From Thiosocius sp942490985 (GTDB taxonomy: Bacteria; Pseudomonadota; Gammaproteobacteria; Chromatiales; Chromatiaceae): a stretch of DNA of 64,000 nucleotides. The position numbers and the translations under genes are program-made. The number at the start of each line of letters is the position of its first letter. Positions within the stretch are counted from its first letter, which is position 1. This document shows positions 26,601 through 33,749 of this stretch, piece by piece. The notes under the pieces are model-generated. The model saw only the letters and a list, made by a program, of their open reading frames with translations. It ran no database searches and was not told the DNA's origin. Location: assembly GCA_942490985.1 (NCBI GenBank), contig CALNYW010000007.1, forward strand, positions 186,001-250,000, written 5' to 3'.

Positions 26601-29284
26601 CCAATGGCCACCGCGCCGCCAAGACCAACGCCGTCGGACTTGGCCAATGTCACTGCACCCAGATTGAAATCGTCGGCGAGCTTGGCCTTTACATCGACCG
26701 CCCCATCCACCGTGACCCTGGCGCCGGGCTGGATCGCTGCGCGAACGGTGTTGTCCGTATTCGCCATAGCCAGCGTCCCACCCAGGTTCAGCTTGCCCGA
26801 TCTGATTCCCGGGAACAGGAAGTTGGCGATACCCGCCCCTTTGCTGGTGAACTGACCCAGCACGGCGGTAGCGCCCTGTCGTTGCAGACCGGCAACACTG
26901 TTGTTGAGCTTGGTGCTGAAGCTGCTTGTACTGCCGTTTGACGTCGCAGAGGCATTGGTGATGTTCTGTTCGACGTCATGGTCTGCCGTGATGCTTAGCT
27001 TGCCGGTCACGTTGGCCTGGCCGCCGAGCAATGTCTCGGTGATGGTCTCCAGATTATTCATCGCCACCGCCATGGCCGCGGAGCTGGCACCCCTCTCCGT
27101 CGCCGTGGCCTGGGTGGTGATATCCAAGTTGGTCGTGGTCGCCAGGTTGATGCTGTTGGCCTTCATCAGCACCGCGTCGCCCGTGTTCACACGTGTTTCA
27201 CCGTAGACGTCACTCTGTGCCCAGGTGGCGGCGATGGGCTTGTTGGTGGCGGCCGAATCCGCCTGAACCTGCACCACATTGTTCGTGGTAGCGGTAAGCG
27301 ACAGTTCACCGCCCAGTGCTGACAGCTGCGAGCCCCCGATGACCCGGGTGTTGGCCTCGGCAGCCGAGTAGCCGTAGCCCACCGCAACGGCATAGAAGCT
27401 GGTCAGGCTCTTGGCCTTTGACGTCGCCTCGGCATCGACGTTGATATTTCCGGCGGCGGTCAGCTCACTGCTGTCTAGCGTCACCCCCGCCTGACTGGCA
27501 GAGAAGGACACAAACGGCGTCGCATCGAAGGGATTGACGAAATCCAACAGATCCTCAAGATCGATCGCACCCGAAGGATCTTCCACCGCCGGCAGCAAGG
27601 AGGTATCGGCGATGGCCTTGATATCGATATGGCGTCCCTGCAGAACACTATCGCTGATGTCGATGCGTGCCGTTGCCTGCTTGTCAAAACCCAAGCGATC
27701 GCTGCCCTGTGCAACAAGTTCGATATCTCGGCCTTTGACGGTGGCGCCAGCCAGGGTGATTTGACTGAGCGGCGTTTCCAACAAGCCATCGACGACCGTG
27801 CTGAGCGTTGAGGAACCGTCTGCGTCGATAACACCCGACAACAGGTCACCCAGCCAACTGGATACCGTGGTGCTGCCCGGGACGTCGGTCGGGCTGACAT
27901 CTGCGTTGAGCGTGATATCCCCGGCGGCATAGCTGGCGCCGCCACCGCTATCGGCATGGGAAAGCAGCATGCTGCCATCCAGTAGTTCGATGGCCGGTGC
28001 CGTCAGCGTCAGGTTGCCCGAATCACCGGACGAAAGGTTATTGATGTGCGCGTCACGCGCAGTCTGCCCGGCGTTGACAACGACCTGCCGGGTCGAGACC
28101 ACAACGTCCACATCAATAGTGATCTTCTGCGCGGCCTCGAGCGTCAGACTGCCCGCATTCCAGCTGATTCCGTCACTGCTGGCGGCGGAGTCCGCGCGCA
28201 GCAAATCATTGTCGATGGTTAGATTGGGAGGATCGATCAACACGTCGCCGGGCGTCCCATTCGGCGCATCCGCGAGCAGGCTACCGCCGCTCAGAATGAC
28301 CGTATCCATCGCGCTCAGCTCGGCAAAACCACCATCGCCCTGCGCCGATCCGGCATCCAGCGTGGCACTATCCGCAATCCGGGTACTTTGCTGCGCGAGT
28401 ACCACCACCTCGCCGCCGTCGGAATCGACGCCTCGACCACGGGCCGATAACCGCGCATCACCAACAAGTTCAATATCGCCACCCGCACGCAGCTGCACGG
28501 CCCCGGCATCGACACCGTCAGTGCCATCGGCCTGCACGCTGCCGGTGACACGCGCATCGCTCGACGCGAGCAGCCAGATCTCGCCATTGCGCTCGACGAG
28601 ATCAGCACCTGTCTCGAGCCCATCGGTGTTCAGGGGGTTGGCAAGCGCATTACCCGCCGTCGGCCCGGGCAGGCTGTTCAGATCGCCGGCAATGACGATG
28701 CTGCCCGCCTGCAAACGCATATCGCCTTGCGCATTCACCTGACCCTGAATGTCGACCACGGCATCGGGATTGACCGGCGCGGTGCCTCGCAGCAATTGCT
28801 CGGTGGCCACTGCAGAAGGATTACCCGCCGCGTCGAAGAACCCATTCATGAACTGCGGCGTCGGCGTGGTCACGCTGAGCGCGCCGACGTTGACGACCCC
28901 GCTGGCGCCAACCACCATGCCATGCGGATTGGCAAAGAACACGTTGCCGCCGACTCGCCCGTTCTGCAGCGCGTTCAGCGTGCCGTCGATGCGGGTGCCT
29001 TTGTCATGCACCAGGTTGAGCAGGTTACGGGCCGCATCGGGCACATGCAGGTTGACCGTATTGCCCGGGTTAACGTCAAAGCGGCTGAAAGAATTGAATG
29101 CGTTACGGCCGTTTACTGTCTGGGTCGTCACGTCGGTCACATTGCCCTGCACCTGAAGCTGCGTCTGGGTGCGTCCGTCGACCACGATCTGCCCTGCGGC
29201 CAAAACCAGGTTTGAACCAATCAGGCAATGCGCTGTAACCACTGCGATCAATCGGGCCAGGAACGTCGAGTGGGTGTTGGACAT
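14618..29284 (-). CDS. Giant TpsA exoprotein, LktA-like filamentous adhesin (intact)
   Basis: 4,888 residues in one uninterrupted frame. The signal region includes LIGSNLVLAAGQIVVDG, followed by the TPS secretion domain (about 30-270) with RNAFNSFSRFDVNPGN, NLVHDKGTRIDGTLNA and the NPHG motif in FFANPHGMVVGASGV, which correspond to the NPNL/NPNG motifs of FhaB-type proteins. The body, about residues 600-2700, is a long array of degenerate beta-helix repeats of the pattern G-x-G-A-x-V-x-x-N-x-x-x-x-T-x-A-x-I. A hydrophilic coiled-coil segment lies at about 3010-3235. The C-terminal part ends in an acidic tail, with DPDYIVNGFSTENSLPR shortly before it. Cysteines are very rare. No CDI toxin domain or VENN motif is visible. 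It probably forms a surface or released fibre; its target is unknown. Confidence 0.93.
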   Translation of the reverse strand: MSNTHSTFLARLIAVVTAHCLIGSNLVLAAGQIVVDGRTQTQLQVQGNVTDVTTQTVNGRNAFNSFSRFDVNPGNTVNLHVPDAARNLLNLVHDKGTRIDGTLNALQNGRVGGNVFFANPHGMVVGASGVVNVGALSVTTPTPQFMNGFFDAAGNPSAVATEQLLRGTAPVNPDAVVDIQGQVNAQGDMRLQAGSIVIAGDLNSLPGPTAGNALANPLNTDGLETGADLVERNGEIWLLASSDARVTGSVQADGTDGVDAGAVQLRAGGDIELVGDARLSARGRGVDSDGGEVVVLAQQSTRIADSATLDAGSAQGDGGFAELSAMDTVILSGGSLLADAPNGTPGDVLIDPPNLTIDNDLLRADSAASSDGISWNAGSLTLEAAQKITIDVDVVVSTRQVVVNAGQTARDAHINNLSSGDSGNLTLTAPAIELLDGSMLLSHADSGGGASYAAGDITLNADVSPTDVPGSTTVSSWLGDLLSGVIDADGSSTLSTVVDGLLETPLSQITLAGATVKGRDIELVAQGSDRLGFDKQATARIDISDSVLQGRHIDIKAIADTSLLPAVEDPSGAIDLEDLLDFVNPFDATPFVSFSASQAGVTLDSSELTAAGNINVDAEATSKAKSLTSFYAVAVGYGYSAAEANTRVIGGSQLSALGGELSLTATTNNVVQVQADSAATNKPIAATWAQSDVYGETRVNTGDAVLMKANSINLATTTNLDITTQATATERGASSAAMAVAMNNLETITETLLGGQANVTGKLSITADHDVEQNITNASATSNGSTSSFSTKLNNSVAGLQRQGATAVLGQFTSKGAGIANFLFPGIRSGKLNLGGTLAMANTDNTVRAAIQPGARVTVDGAVDVKAKLADDFNLGAVTLAKSDGVGLGGAVAIGDYNNVVEAFIGDGASLDADGLLTMQAETGLAYPWQIDWSSLEDVLNHLTGGLDNFLFTNFAFNDSKGSKFSLAAAVDVIDLDNSASTWIGEDAAINQQGGAGAVSLVAANDINFVQAAGAKVPFPLINRLLGKRPSSNGLGGAAGFIKIEADALAWIDDGTQLDASSLSLDAQTRERLIQLNKSGAKVDNIGVSGTLAHTVLSGTAAAGIESGAVVDVAGNIDIDARTDANGLLIAGATLSGGNAGVGMSISLLSVDTATDAFIADRDGDTKGAGQLRAAEVSLDAVDDSDIDSFSIASATATGSSGGGSGKDAPKGKGKYGLAVSGDVSLNDIAADVSAYVGDSADLIVDGLGLAALRDSRIRSLSGTVAYASSGKNSAGLAGSYSENELGGETLASINDAQVDVRSAIALKATTQGEIWALAAGGAGVPSAKGITVAGQVTNNASSGVTEASVRNAEINGRIADSGELSVTATDTTDFTSIAGAVALGGKGGVGAGVSINDIANRIEAGVWNAALRASSGIVVNAGMAGTIQSLAAAITASQNFAISGAVSINEIGNTISAQVDNSAAPSRLIDVGGELSLIADNKATIRAIAGGVSASGKAALGASVAINQIHDLTEAGLTDVTQRTATADTTVKASSAATIESIAGTVAVASSSVGAGAGVAVNRVGNITRAFTSGSRTDLHVRNAKVEAISAAHIDTISVALGASGNVGIGGSASANHLDNQTEAYIDAGAVVKAEHNVGVLAESDDRIRMAAGAAGIGVKAAGVGVTLGINNVQGYTRAHISGPATQVTALAKDVGQKLTVKDGGLTAGIDLADQVDIASYSDLDLADPNTRTSVEVTGVAVNAASSQYVGSIAANVAAGQIAAGLAENINVIGGITDAYIRDAAINIDNAGAAANQQVDVRASNIAYGNSFLGNVAVGAGAAGAGADLHSINRSTWAFTSGGRIAALGELAINATALQGLSSVAVGGSVGGSAGAGTLILSLFESDTRAWLDATKVVTGDLTVAAESDNAMYLVGGALAGGGGSAVGGSFVVASSNSNTSAVIRNASGTEAVEATGAVQVGADNDTSINHIVISGALGGGAGIAGMASINLVTDTTEAGIYDSQIGSNATRAASVRVAALHSVAVDSIAGSLGVGFGSAGVGAGASVNIVKARTLAGIDQSQIFTTGLTEVTATSNKQVDALAMTAGGGLYGGIGGAAAVTLIGSDVKDEGADEVDSGTLAAADDFTKGDRGSELSGGDDVLTASERAEINNSTRADPTGVARGTDATAYTHRTAATIAGADSRIHAAGITVQATDKLHAKSTVGGFGISAGLGAGAGVGVTQVAANVEAGVANGVDLVSTGAVLVKAEAQDVSHSDRAIELLALNGGVGAVGIGAAVAVGEISNTVNASLGGDVQANDRQVSVTARDATSLDIDAYGAAAGALGAGAVVARGRKNSTVIARTLAGSDVTARGLNINALVSGRLHSRTLGAAGGLLAAGNGSDARVEQASVVQAHGGNDSVLNLSGDLDLSATATPQLDADAKGFSVAGNLSVGISIAKAKVDDQVLARLGENTEVRNAKQVTIRSSQTQAGNSPTARANAVAAGGALTGSVSATTATAENNSRSEASIGSGSALTVQDGVSLAAQTKSYQRSDVTGISVALGAALGSNVARSSYETEQSAGIGDGVSIKAASLTINASGTDTNYADTIAGAGALVASSGNRSETFGESTTDAFIGDGNESRSIDVAALTVSASHNSVFNTKLDALSVGLLLGLSRANTFNEVSSSSMVSIGSSRISADTIDLDAETNTAKDWQPGAEFWNIAAGGGGFADVARATSETVVRSDALIDLSGASIEQTGTGGAPGMFAMDAFNAVVARDKVNMDSLGGVSVPDATSTVSASTTSRVHIGNGAILTSLGDLNVGARNDTALSAQVAVDAYGLAGAPAGDTNADANSRNLIEVGDAALTAKRDINLNAGANSDPDSPVSSVSTRARTNLWNNTAIPINQDPIADAVSSNHSQIDVGAEADLQSVRHTKLFAEQGEVSASGVGIAKDLWREALAAVASAISNAFGGGDVSFETRRDSSVTEQSTGVNVDGQVRVGINRKQLLAIDIDGTVEESVGDITITDTDFKDVAADILERIEALRGLILEYSVADADADASIAVAAYESEIRFLERKLKELGYGGDDNRGGFIDIPLISELEAAEQAVDGMTITRSDYQVDKEALVVDNDGRVADNATLRDNNAALRTQVTNHTVLRATKIQERSKLDPVADKTQYDQLTQQINGLTGQIDAKNDTIAANVETIDLNEQAIGSNEIEIGRLDGLIVGLDGQIAQVQQDISDGVFNTKKSGGPVATVLTVSDATAQLGNIYVRGGALTGEGNLDAPGDAEIKITNNGPNFLILGNLTIPADDGGKLFFNNVDVLDNNQINGINGPSGGAAFSIRTADSKIVGGVAQAPDAPRVEITSKYDPLDPFYSSQTPESVPPLAPDLILRGDISNLRGLVKVQSEAGSIRLEQKVDSAGQLIPGETATIRAGTVEIETRNGDFVQSYADAFFHAAGAPLVTVPGDENLNPPTVARIDRSPEEAGAGIVANGSVLIAARYLNINGIIQSGVSEWGVRIPAEAEVTIPGVGVGSFEQARTDYTAYLDGLAATGQSPELGSEYYDVSGATVAGLAGNIDGDWERIKVRYNAKEDRLELGGVQVQGGYIELFGEVFNTNRNGGGRLRVLDGFGQIKVDNQSNRKLMVNLLDAGRGVQGEINITNIVGQNADGSAIIETTQYIRGADGSRNAEFTPDSGKRYAQTVGSDQVTSKFYRYSQNGWFGITDAPVNDRYLVSSEPPTDDALAQGEFLGVLKRSPANDHYFDRTQTKQTSQEKIEGRSWKDCNWWTLCANATYYREYTVVTGTKTIKTRSVRADYPISIDYIGFDSSKVDINSLGSVLVNGAVNSRAGLARINTAGGIEQQGDLPILTGVDVNLLAATGIGSSDRSVQLDLKGGQLNAASLAGEIHLSEVVGDLAVAQVGGANVDKVRLEADGNILAAGPASYVQGRRVGLTSRSGGIGETATPLVVRTGYSADQALWPDYGLEAVARQDITISNQADAVSSAEYSGNLLLIAAESQAGDVYVETTGGILDNNPFARTDDDTVEALAALWDDLRLRGEGAIEKADEAVAAFENGVTQDYRSYWSTREMQADSANYDPNYVFALAASERNDWLANGVTAEQVTEYEGNRTQAYHDQHRRLYGGAADSVKGFVENDFTLGFAYQASPDENAAIREGSSWSDAQLKLSIGAGLLKEITDTVTVIKEPNAKGNNVTLIAGAALGSLDAPRDIDLTDLDALSQEEKAALAAAERGDASLLDDSTIRIVQPRPVNVTVADIGALVAQASDGGALIGSEGDLRIGRVSATGEVRIKTAGALTTGPSNPGVASVRGQRMILEAANGGIGDASAPVRLELLDGASLLARAADDIHIDNESGDLWLDTLYSRQDIFLTSPGAILDRYANEEMNVRSRSMQLTAGGSIGTTDNPLDIGNDADGQVAASSGLADVIYLNVPEGTARFTSVSAGETTGITSSVGYAVDGLVRASGPVSLSAAGGIEIGSGGVARSDRGDIAVLAGVLTMQEGAWIDALLGDVTIDTLAGAALSSVSAGRDVRVAAGDDITGVGDGVNLMGDSFIINSRNGSVGSVAQYLVGDSSGVVNIAANEDVYYRELNGDLVSDRIVAERGAVGIEAVNGSAILGLVSAAGPVQLVVGGDSLTADQVEGQSIAMSVAGEGGTLAVTDVVVADELTVNADNIDLPNVNHSEADELHVSISGNDGGAADSFTMQVTSSGEVVYDVLKANTFDLVLSTDNVEFNDIVVVSLARIDTPLHRVVIDNDDSSRRLYPETTAQLYSLDKVLSLRLVPERLMFTDALLIDYDPDYIVNGFSTENSLPRLQLKRDTLAGLTAEAFVTDGSVSQAILVSDIMADNLAPAAAGLVDYSNDDDEELLGLQDADAAQTSDDLVIAE
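19580..20255 (-). other. Coiled-coil segment inside TpsA1
   Basis: Residues about 3010-3235 of TpsA1 break the beta-helix pattern. They are rich in Glu, Asp, Gln, Asn and Leu with heptad spacing (RFLERKLKELGY, then QLTQQINGLTGQIDAKNDT and IGRLDGLIVGLDGQIAQV). The paralogue TpsA2 has only a short equivalent at about 34060-34200 (LRADLDAEIADLDNQIAEN). This is read directly from the translation; the stalk or joint function is inferred. Confidence 0.7.
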
Positions 29285-29316
29285 AGTGGGGGGTTCCTGG
29301 CAGAAAACGCGTGGCG

Positions 29317-29889
29317 TTATTGATTTTGTTGGTCGCCGACCGGCGGCGAATCGGATCGGTCGAGTTCGGCAATCACGGCGTCGGTAATGTCCGCCCCCGC
29401 GTCTATATAGAGCATTCCCGGCTGCTGAATCAGCAGTACCGAATAACCGCGCGCCTTCACGACCCGCTCGGCAACCGGTTGCACTTCCTGCTTGAATGCC
29501 AGAACCGACTGCACCTTTACCTGTTCGGCTGCTTGCTGCGCCTGGCTGATGGCCTGCTGCAATTGCGTATCCATGCGCGCGTTGAGTTCGCCCAGCTGCG
29601 CCTTCTGATCATCCGAAGGTGCATCACCAAGCGCGTCTTGCTGGGCTTGAAACTGGTCGCGCAGATCATCACGCAGCCGCGTCAGCTTGGCTGACTCCTG
29701 GTCAGCGTAGGCCTGCACGCGGGCAGCAATCTCCTCATCCCTGCCGACAGCTTCGGCGACACGATCGAGGTCGATCACGGCAACAAGACCGGAAGGCGGC
29801 GCCATCGGTGCCGTTGGTCTTTCGCAGGCAGCGGTTAGGCTAACGACGACCAGAAGCGCCAGGCGAAGAGCGATCCTCGACCCGGTCAT
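29317..29889 (-). CDS. Skp/OmpH-family periplasmic or lipid-anchored chaperone
   Basis: About 190 residues. Skp proteins hold unfolded outer-membrane proteins in the periplasm. The N-terminus is a signal sequence, LRLALLVVVSLTAAC, with a Cys at residue 22; the TAAC lipobox is imperfect, so lipidation is possible but unproven. After VAVIDLDRVAEAV (the conserved Skp start) there is a long helical hairpin rich in Gln, Ala and Glu (LRDDLRDQFQAQQDAL; QQAISQAQQAAEQVKVQ) and a final IDAGADITDAVIAELD that matches the family's C-terminal strand. ATG 29889 is preferred over an upstream TTG. It starts an operon with tpsA1 (33-bp gap) and tpsB, away from the usual bamA-skp locus, so a dedicated role in adhesin export is a reasonable inference. 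Confidence 0.85.
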   Translation of the reverse strand: MTGSRIALRLALLVVVSLTAACERPTAPMAPPSGLVAVIDLDRVAEAVGRDEEIAARVQAYADQESAKLTRLRDDLRDQFQAQQDALGDAPSDDQKAQLGELNARMDTQLQQAISQAQQAAEQVKVQSVLAFKQEVQPVAERVVKARGYSVLLIQQPGMLYIDAGADITDAVIAELDRSDSPPVGDQQNQ

Positions 29890-29904
29890 GACAGGGATTT
29901 CCAA

Positions 29905-30389
29905 GAGTGAACCACGCGGTTACGACAAATGCGCCGTGCGCAGCAGTGAGATCGAAGCAAGCGGTCTGCGTCCCGCAGAACGATACTGGGTCGTCATCGT
30001 AACGTCCGTGCTGGGGTCCATGTCGTTGTCCGTCAGTTGCGCGACCAGACACATACTAGTCAAAAAACGACATTAAGGGTCAGTTTGACGGAAAAATCTT
30101 GCTCGGCTCAACAGCCGCCTACTCTCTTCCGCTACTCTGCTTACAGTGCCACAACTGACAAGCCGGGCGCTTAGCGCGGGGAAGCATGCTGATTCGCGAG
30201 AAACGGCAAAAACCACTCCAGATCTACTAAGCCCAGAAAAGCAGAGACTTGCCTGGCCAACAGTGGCGACTTGATCGAACCAAGTGTAAAGATTCCTGAC
30301 AAGCACTCGCGGACCGGGATCGTAAGGTGTCGGGAATCCTATGCGGCGCAGTGGCGCAGGATCCGAGTCTAAAGAACCAAGCAGATGCG
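29905..30389. other. Intergenic region between the tpsA2 remnant and the skp-like gene
   Basis: About 485 bp without a convincing gene on either strand. It should hold the promoter of the skp-like/tpsA1/tpsB operon on the minus strand. Around 30050-30100 there is an AT-rich stretch with T-runs and TTGACT on the minus strand, but no good -10 box at the right spacing. No strong terminator hairpin for tpsA2 was found. Confidence 0.35.
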
Positions 30390-33300
30390 TTAATCGACTG
30401 GCGCTATCTCAATCTCACTCGCCTGCGTCTCCTCGCCGGGCAACAGATCCTCGTTAGAAAATAGCACCAAGGGGCCGGCCGCCGGCATCAGATTTTCCGC
30501 TAAGGCACTCGCGAGTTCGATAGAAAAATCGAGTGACCGTCCCTGTTCCAGAACGCCGCTGGTCGTGACAGGCAGGGTCTGCCGGGTCGCTTGCAGCCGG
30601 ATCACGCTGTTGTCCGTACGGAACCGGTTGACGATGTAATCCGGGTCGTAGTTGACGATCGACGCACTGGTCAGCAACCGACGCTGCGGCGTCAACATCA
30701 GGCGGAATGCCCGGTCCGGCGCAAACAGCTGCGCCGTGGCTTCGTCGTGAAGGACGCGGTCGCGATGGTCGATGATCACATGGTGGGTCGGCGTCTCGAT
30801 GCTGCCCCACTGGCCGACCTGCAGGCTGTCGAAGCGGACTGCGTCGGAATCGAACACCAGGTCCAATTCATCGCTGCCGAGTTGGTCGAAGATCACCTGG
30901 CCGGTCGAATGGATCGAGAAGTCCTGCGAATCACTGACGCCGCCGTCATTGCCGGTCAGGCTGAGATACAGCACCGGTGCCCCCGCGCTGTGCTGCACGT
31001 TCGGCAACAGGATGTTGTCGGCCCGCACGGTCAGCGCCCGGCTCACGGTCAGGTCGTCGATCTGTGCACTGCCCCCCTCACCGGCGACATGCAGGTCGAC
31101 GCTGCGCGGTTCATACAGCTCGTCGATCTGCAGGCTGTCGCCCAACACATCGATGGTCAGTGCGTCGCCCTGATTGAACAGCAACCCGGCTATGAAGTTG
31201 CCGTTGGCGACGGTCAGGATCACCGGCCCACCCGAGAGCAGCCGGTCGATGGTCATGGCGCCGTCGAGTTCGGTCAGGTAGATCGCACCGTCGGCGCGCG
31301 GTGTCAGGATCCCGCCGGGGCGCAGGTCGACGACGACCGGCCGGTCTGGCGTGCCGATGTTGCCGCCCTGGTCGACGCCGCTGACGGTCGTCGCCGCGGC
31401 CTCGATGATCAGATCGTCCGCCAACAGGTTGGCGACATCGAGGCGGTCATTCGCGTTCGTGATATTGCCGCTGACCTTGAGCCGGATATTGCTGGTCTGC
31501 GAATCGGCGCGGGCGATATTGATGTCCGTCTCGGAACCCAGGAACACGAAGTCGCGGGCCTGGAGGTCGATGCTGCCGCCCGCCGCGATGTCGAAGTCGC
31601 GTTTCTTCGAGACCCGCAGCTGCCGGTCGTCCGTCTCGTACGCCAGGTCGTCGCGCTCGGCCGCGATGATCGCGAGTTTCTCGTCTTGCGTGACATCGCC
31701 GGCATCGATCCGGTCCTGGGTGATGACGATATCCCCCAGGTGTTCGCCGATCCCGCCCCCGGCCCTGAGGACCACGTTGCCAGCGGCCTCGATATTCGGA
31801 TCCTCGATCAGGACCTCGGTCTTGACCCGCAGCGTGCCGTCGTTGGCCGACTGCGGGACGGTCAGCACGTTCTTCGTGATCAGCAGTTCTTCGTCGGTCC
31901 AGACGGCGTCGTTGTATTGCTGCTGCTCGTCGGCCGTCAGTTGGTACTCGTAATTCGGGTCATAGCTGCTGTCGAAGGTGTCGTCACCGGTGTAGCCGAC
32001 CGTGCCGCCATCGTCGAGCCGGTGCTGTTCCTGGTACTCGGCCTTCTTCTGCGCCTTGTACAGCGCGATCGCGTCGTCGACCTTGCCGGCGTTCTGCAGT
32101 TCCATCTCGGCCCAGATGTTGATCAGACGTTCCTTGACGTCCTGATCGACCGACTCGAAGAAGTTGTAGTCCTCGATCGCGCCCGGTGCGACCAGCACCA
32201 CGTCGCCGGTCTCGGAGACCACCTTATTGACCCGCAGGTCACCGCTCTGCTCGGTGATGTAGACGCTGCCGAGTGCGGCCGCCGACAGCACGCCGTTGGA
32301 ATCAATCGTCAGCGCATCACTATCGAGACCGATGCCGCCGTTGATCGCGGTCAGGGCGATGTCGCGACCGATCACAGTCGGCACACCCGGGATCACGCCA
32401 ACGATCGAGCCGTCAGCGCTGAGGAACACGTCCTCGCCGCTGGCCACGGACCCGATCCGCAGATCGCCGTCACGCTCGTGCAGATGGATCGAGGCGAGCG
32501 CGGCGGCAGTCACATGCCCGGCACCGAGATCGATGTTCACCGCCTGTTCGAGGCTGCCGATACCGCCAGACGGCGCACCCAGATCGATATCACGCGCCGC
32601 GATCAGTGCACTGTCATGCAGTGCCCGGATGTCGCCCTGGGCGTTGGTCAGCGTCACCGGACCGCTCGGGTTACGCAGCGCGCCGTTCAGCAGCGTGTCG
32701 GACTGGCCATTGTTCACGACCGTGATCACGCCGTGGTCGGTCCGACCGAGGAAGGTCACCGGGATCGGCGTGTCGGCCAGTGTGCTCTTGCCAAAGATCA
32801 GCGAAAACGGGAACCCGCCGTTCAATACGCTGCTCGTGAGGCTGACGAGGTTCTGACCTTTCGCTTGCTCGTTGGTGTAGCCGAAGGATGTCCACCAGTG
32901 CGTCGAGGTCTCGGTCACCGGCTTGTTCGTGAAGGTGATATCACCGTACTCGAGATAGCGCAGTCCCTTCCGCGGCTCATAGCTGTACTGCGTCGCCCGG
33001 TTGTCGCGCGGCGTGCGCTCGAACAGGTTCCAGACCGAGCGGCCATTCTCTTCAGAGCGGTAGTAACGTGCGACGCCGTCGGCCGTGATGTCGGTCCGCA
33101 CCATCGCACCATTCTGGACCTTGCCGGTATCGAAGATCCGGGCCAGGCCGACGACTGGCTCGCCGATGTTCATCGAGCGCAGCACGATGTCATGATCGGT
33201 ATTGTTGATCAGGTTGACCTCGCCATAGCCGTCGAACAACTTCAGCTCGCCGCCGCCGGTGCTCGCGATCTCGCCGAACAGCTCGATGTAGCCACCGCCG

Positions 33301-33749
33301 AAGCGCACCGGGTCGACCTTGATCACCTGTTTCTCGTTGTCCCAGACGACCCGGATGTTGCACTCGACACCCCCACACTGGGCATCCGGGCGGATCACCT
33401 GCTCGCCGCCGCGCTTCACGAGATCGGCCTCGGTGAACGGGTCGATCACGACGGTGCGGTACGGGATACCGCTCTGCAGCGTGCCGTTGATGTTCAACAC
33501 CTCGGCGCTGATCGAGATGTTGTTGCCGGCGATCACGTTCTCACTGTTGGTCACGCCGGGGGTGTACTCCTGGACAAAATCGCCGCCGACCGCGATGTCG
33601 ACGGTGTCGGCGATGATTTTCGCGGTGCTGGTCACGTCACCGAACTGGTTCTCGACGACGACGCTACCGGCCAGATTGATGATGTCGCCGCCCTCACCCG
33701 GGCTGCCGTTCAGGCAGATCTCGGTGGCGATATCTTTCGGGGTCGTCAA
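30390..33749 (-). pseudogene. tpsA2 C-terminal segment
   Basis: 1,119 residues in frame, beginning in the middle of the protein (the first codons have no start context). It includes the variable acidic middle part and the C-terminal domain shared with TpsA1 (HHVIIDHRDR, DPDYIVNRFRTDNSVIR). It joins the preceding segment by a single frame change near 33735-33760: the upstream frame reads FIAGYYNHEV and this one continues TPKDIATEICLNG. Confidence 0.85.

Noticed and set aside
21600..26700. CRISPR array or DNA tandem repeat suggested by periodic sequence
   Set aside because: Periodicity is at protein level with variable spacing and degenerate codons; there are no identical direct repeats with unique spacers.
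14618..29284. Contact-dependent inhibition (CdiA) identity for the giant TpsA
   Set aside because: No VENN motif, no C-terminal toxin region and no small immunity gene follow; the next gene is tpsB.
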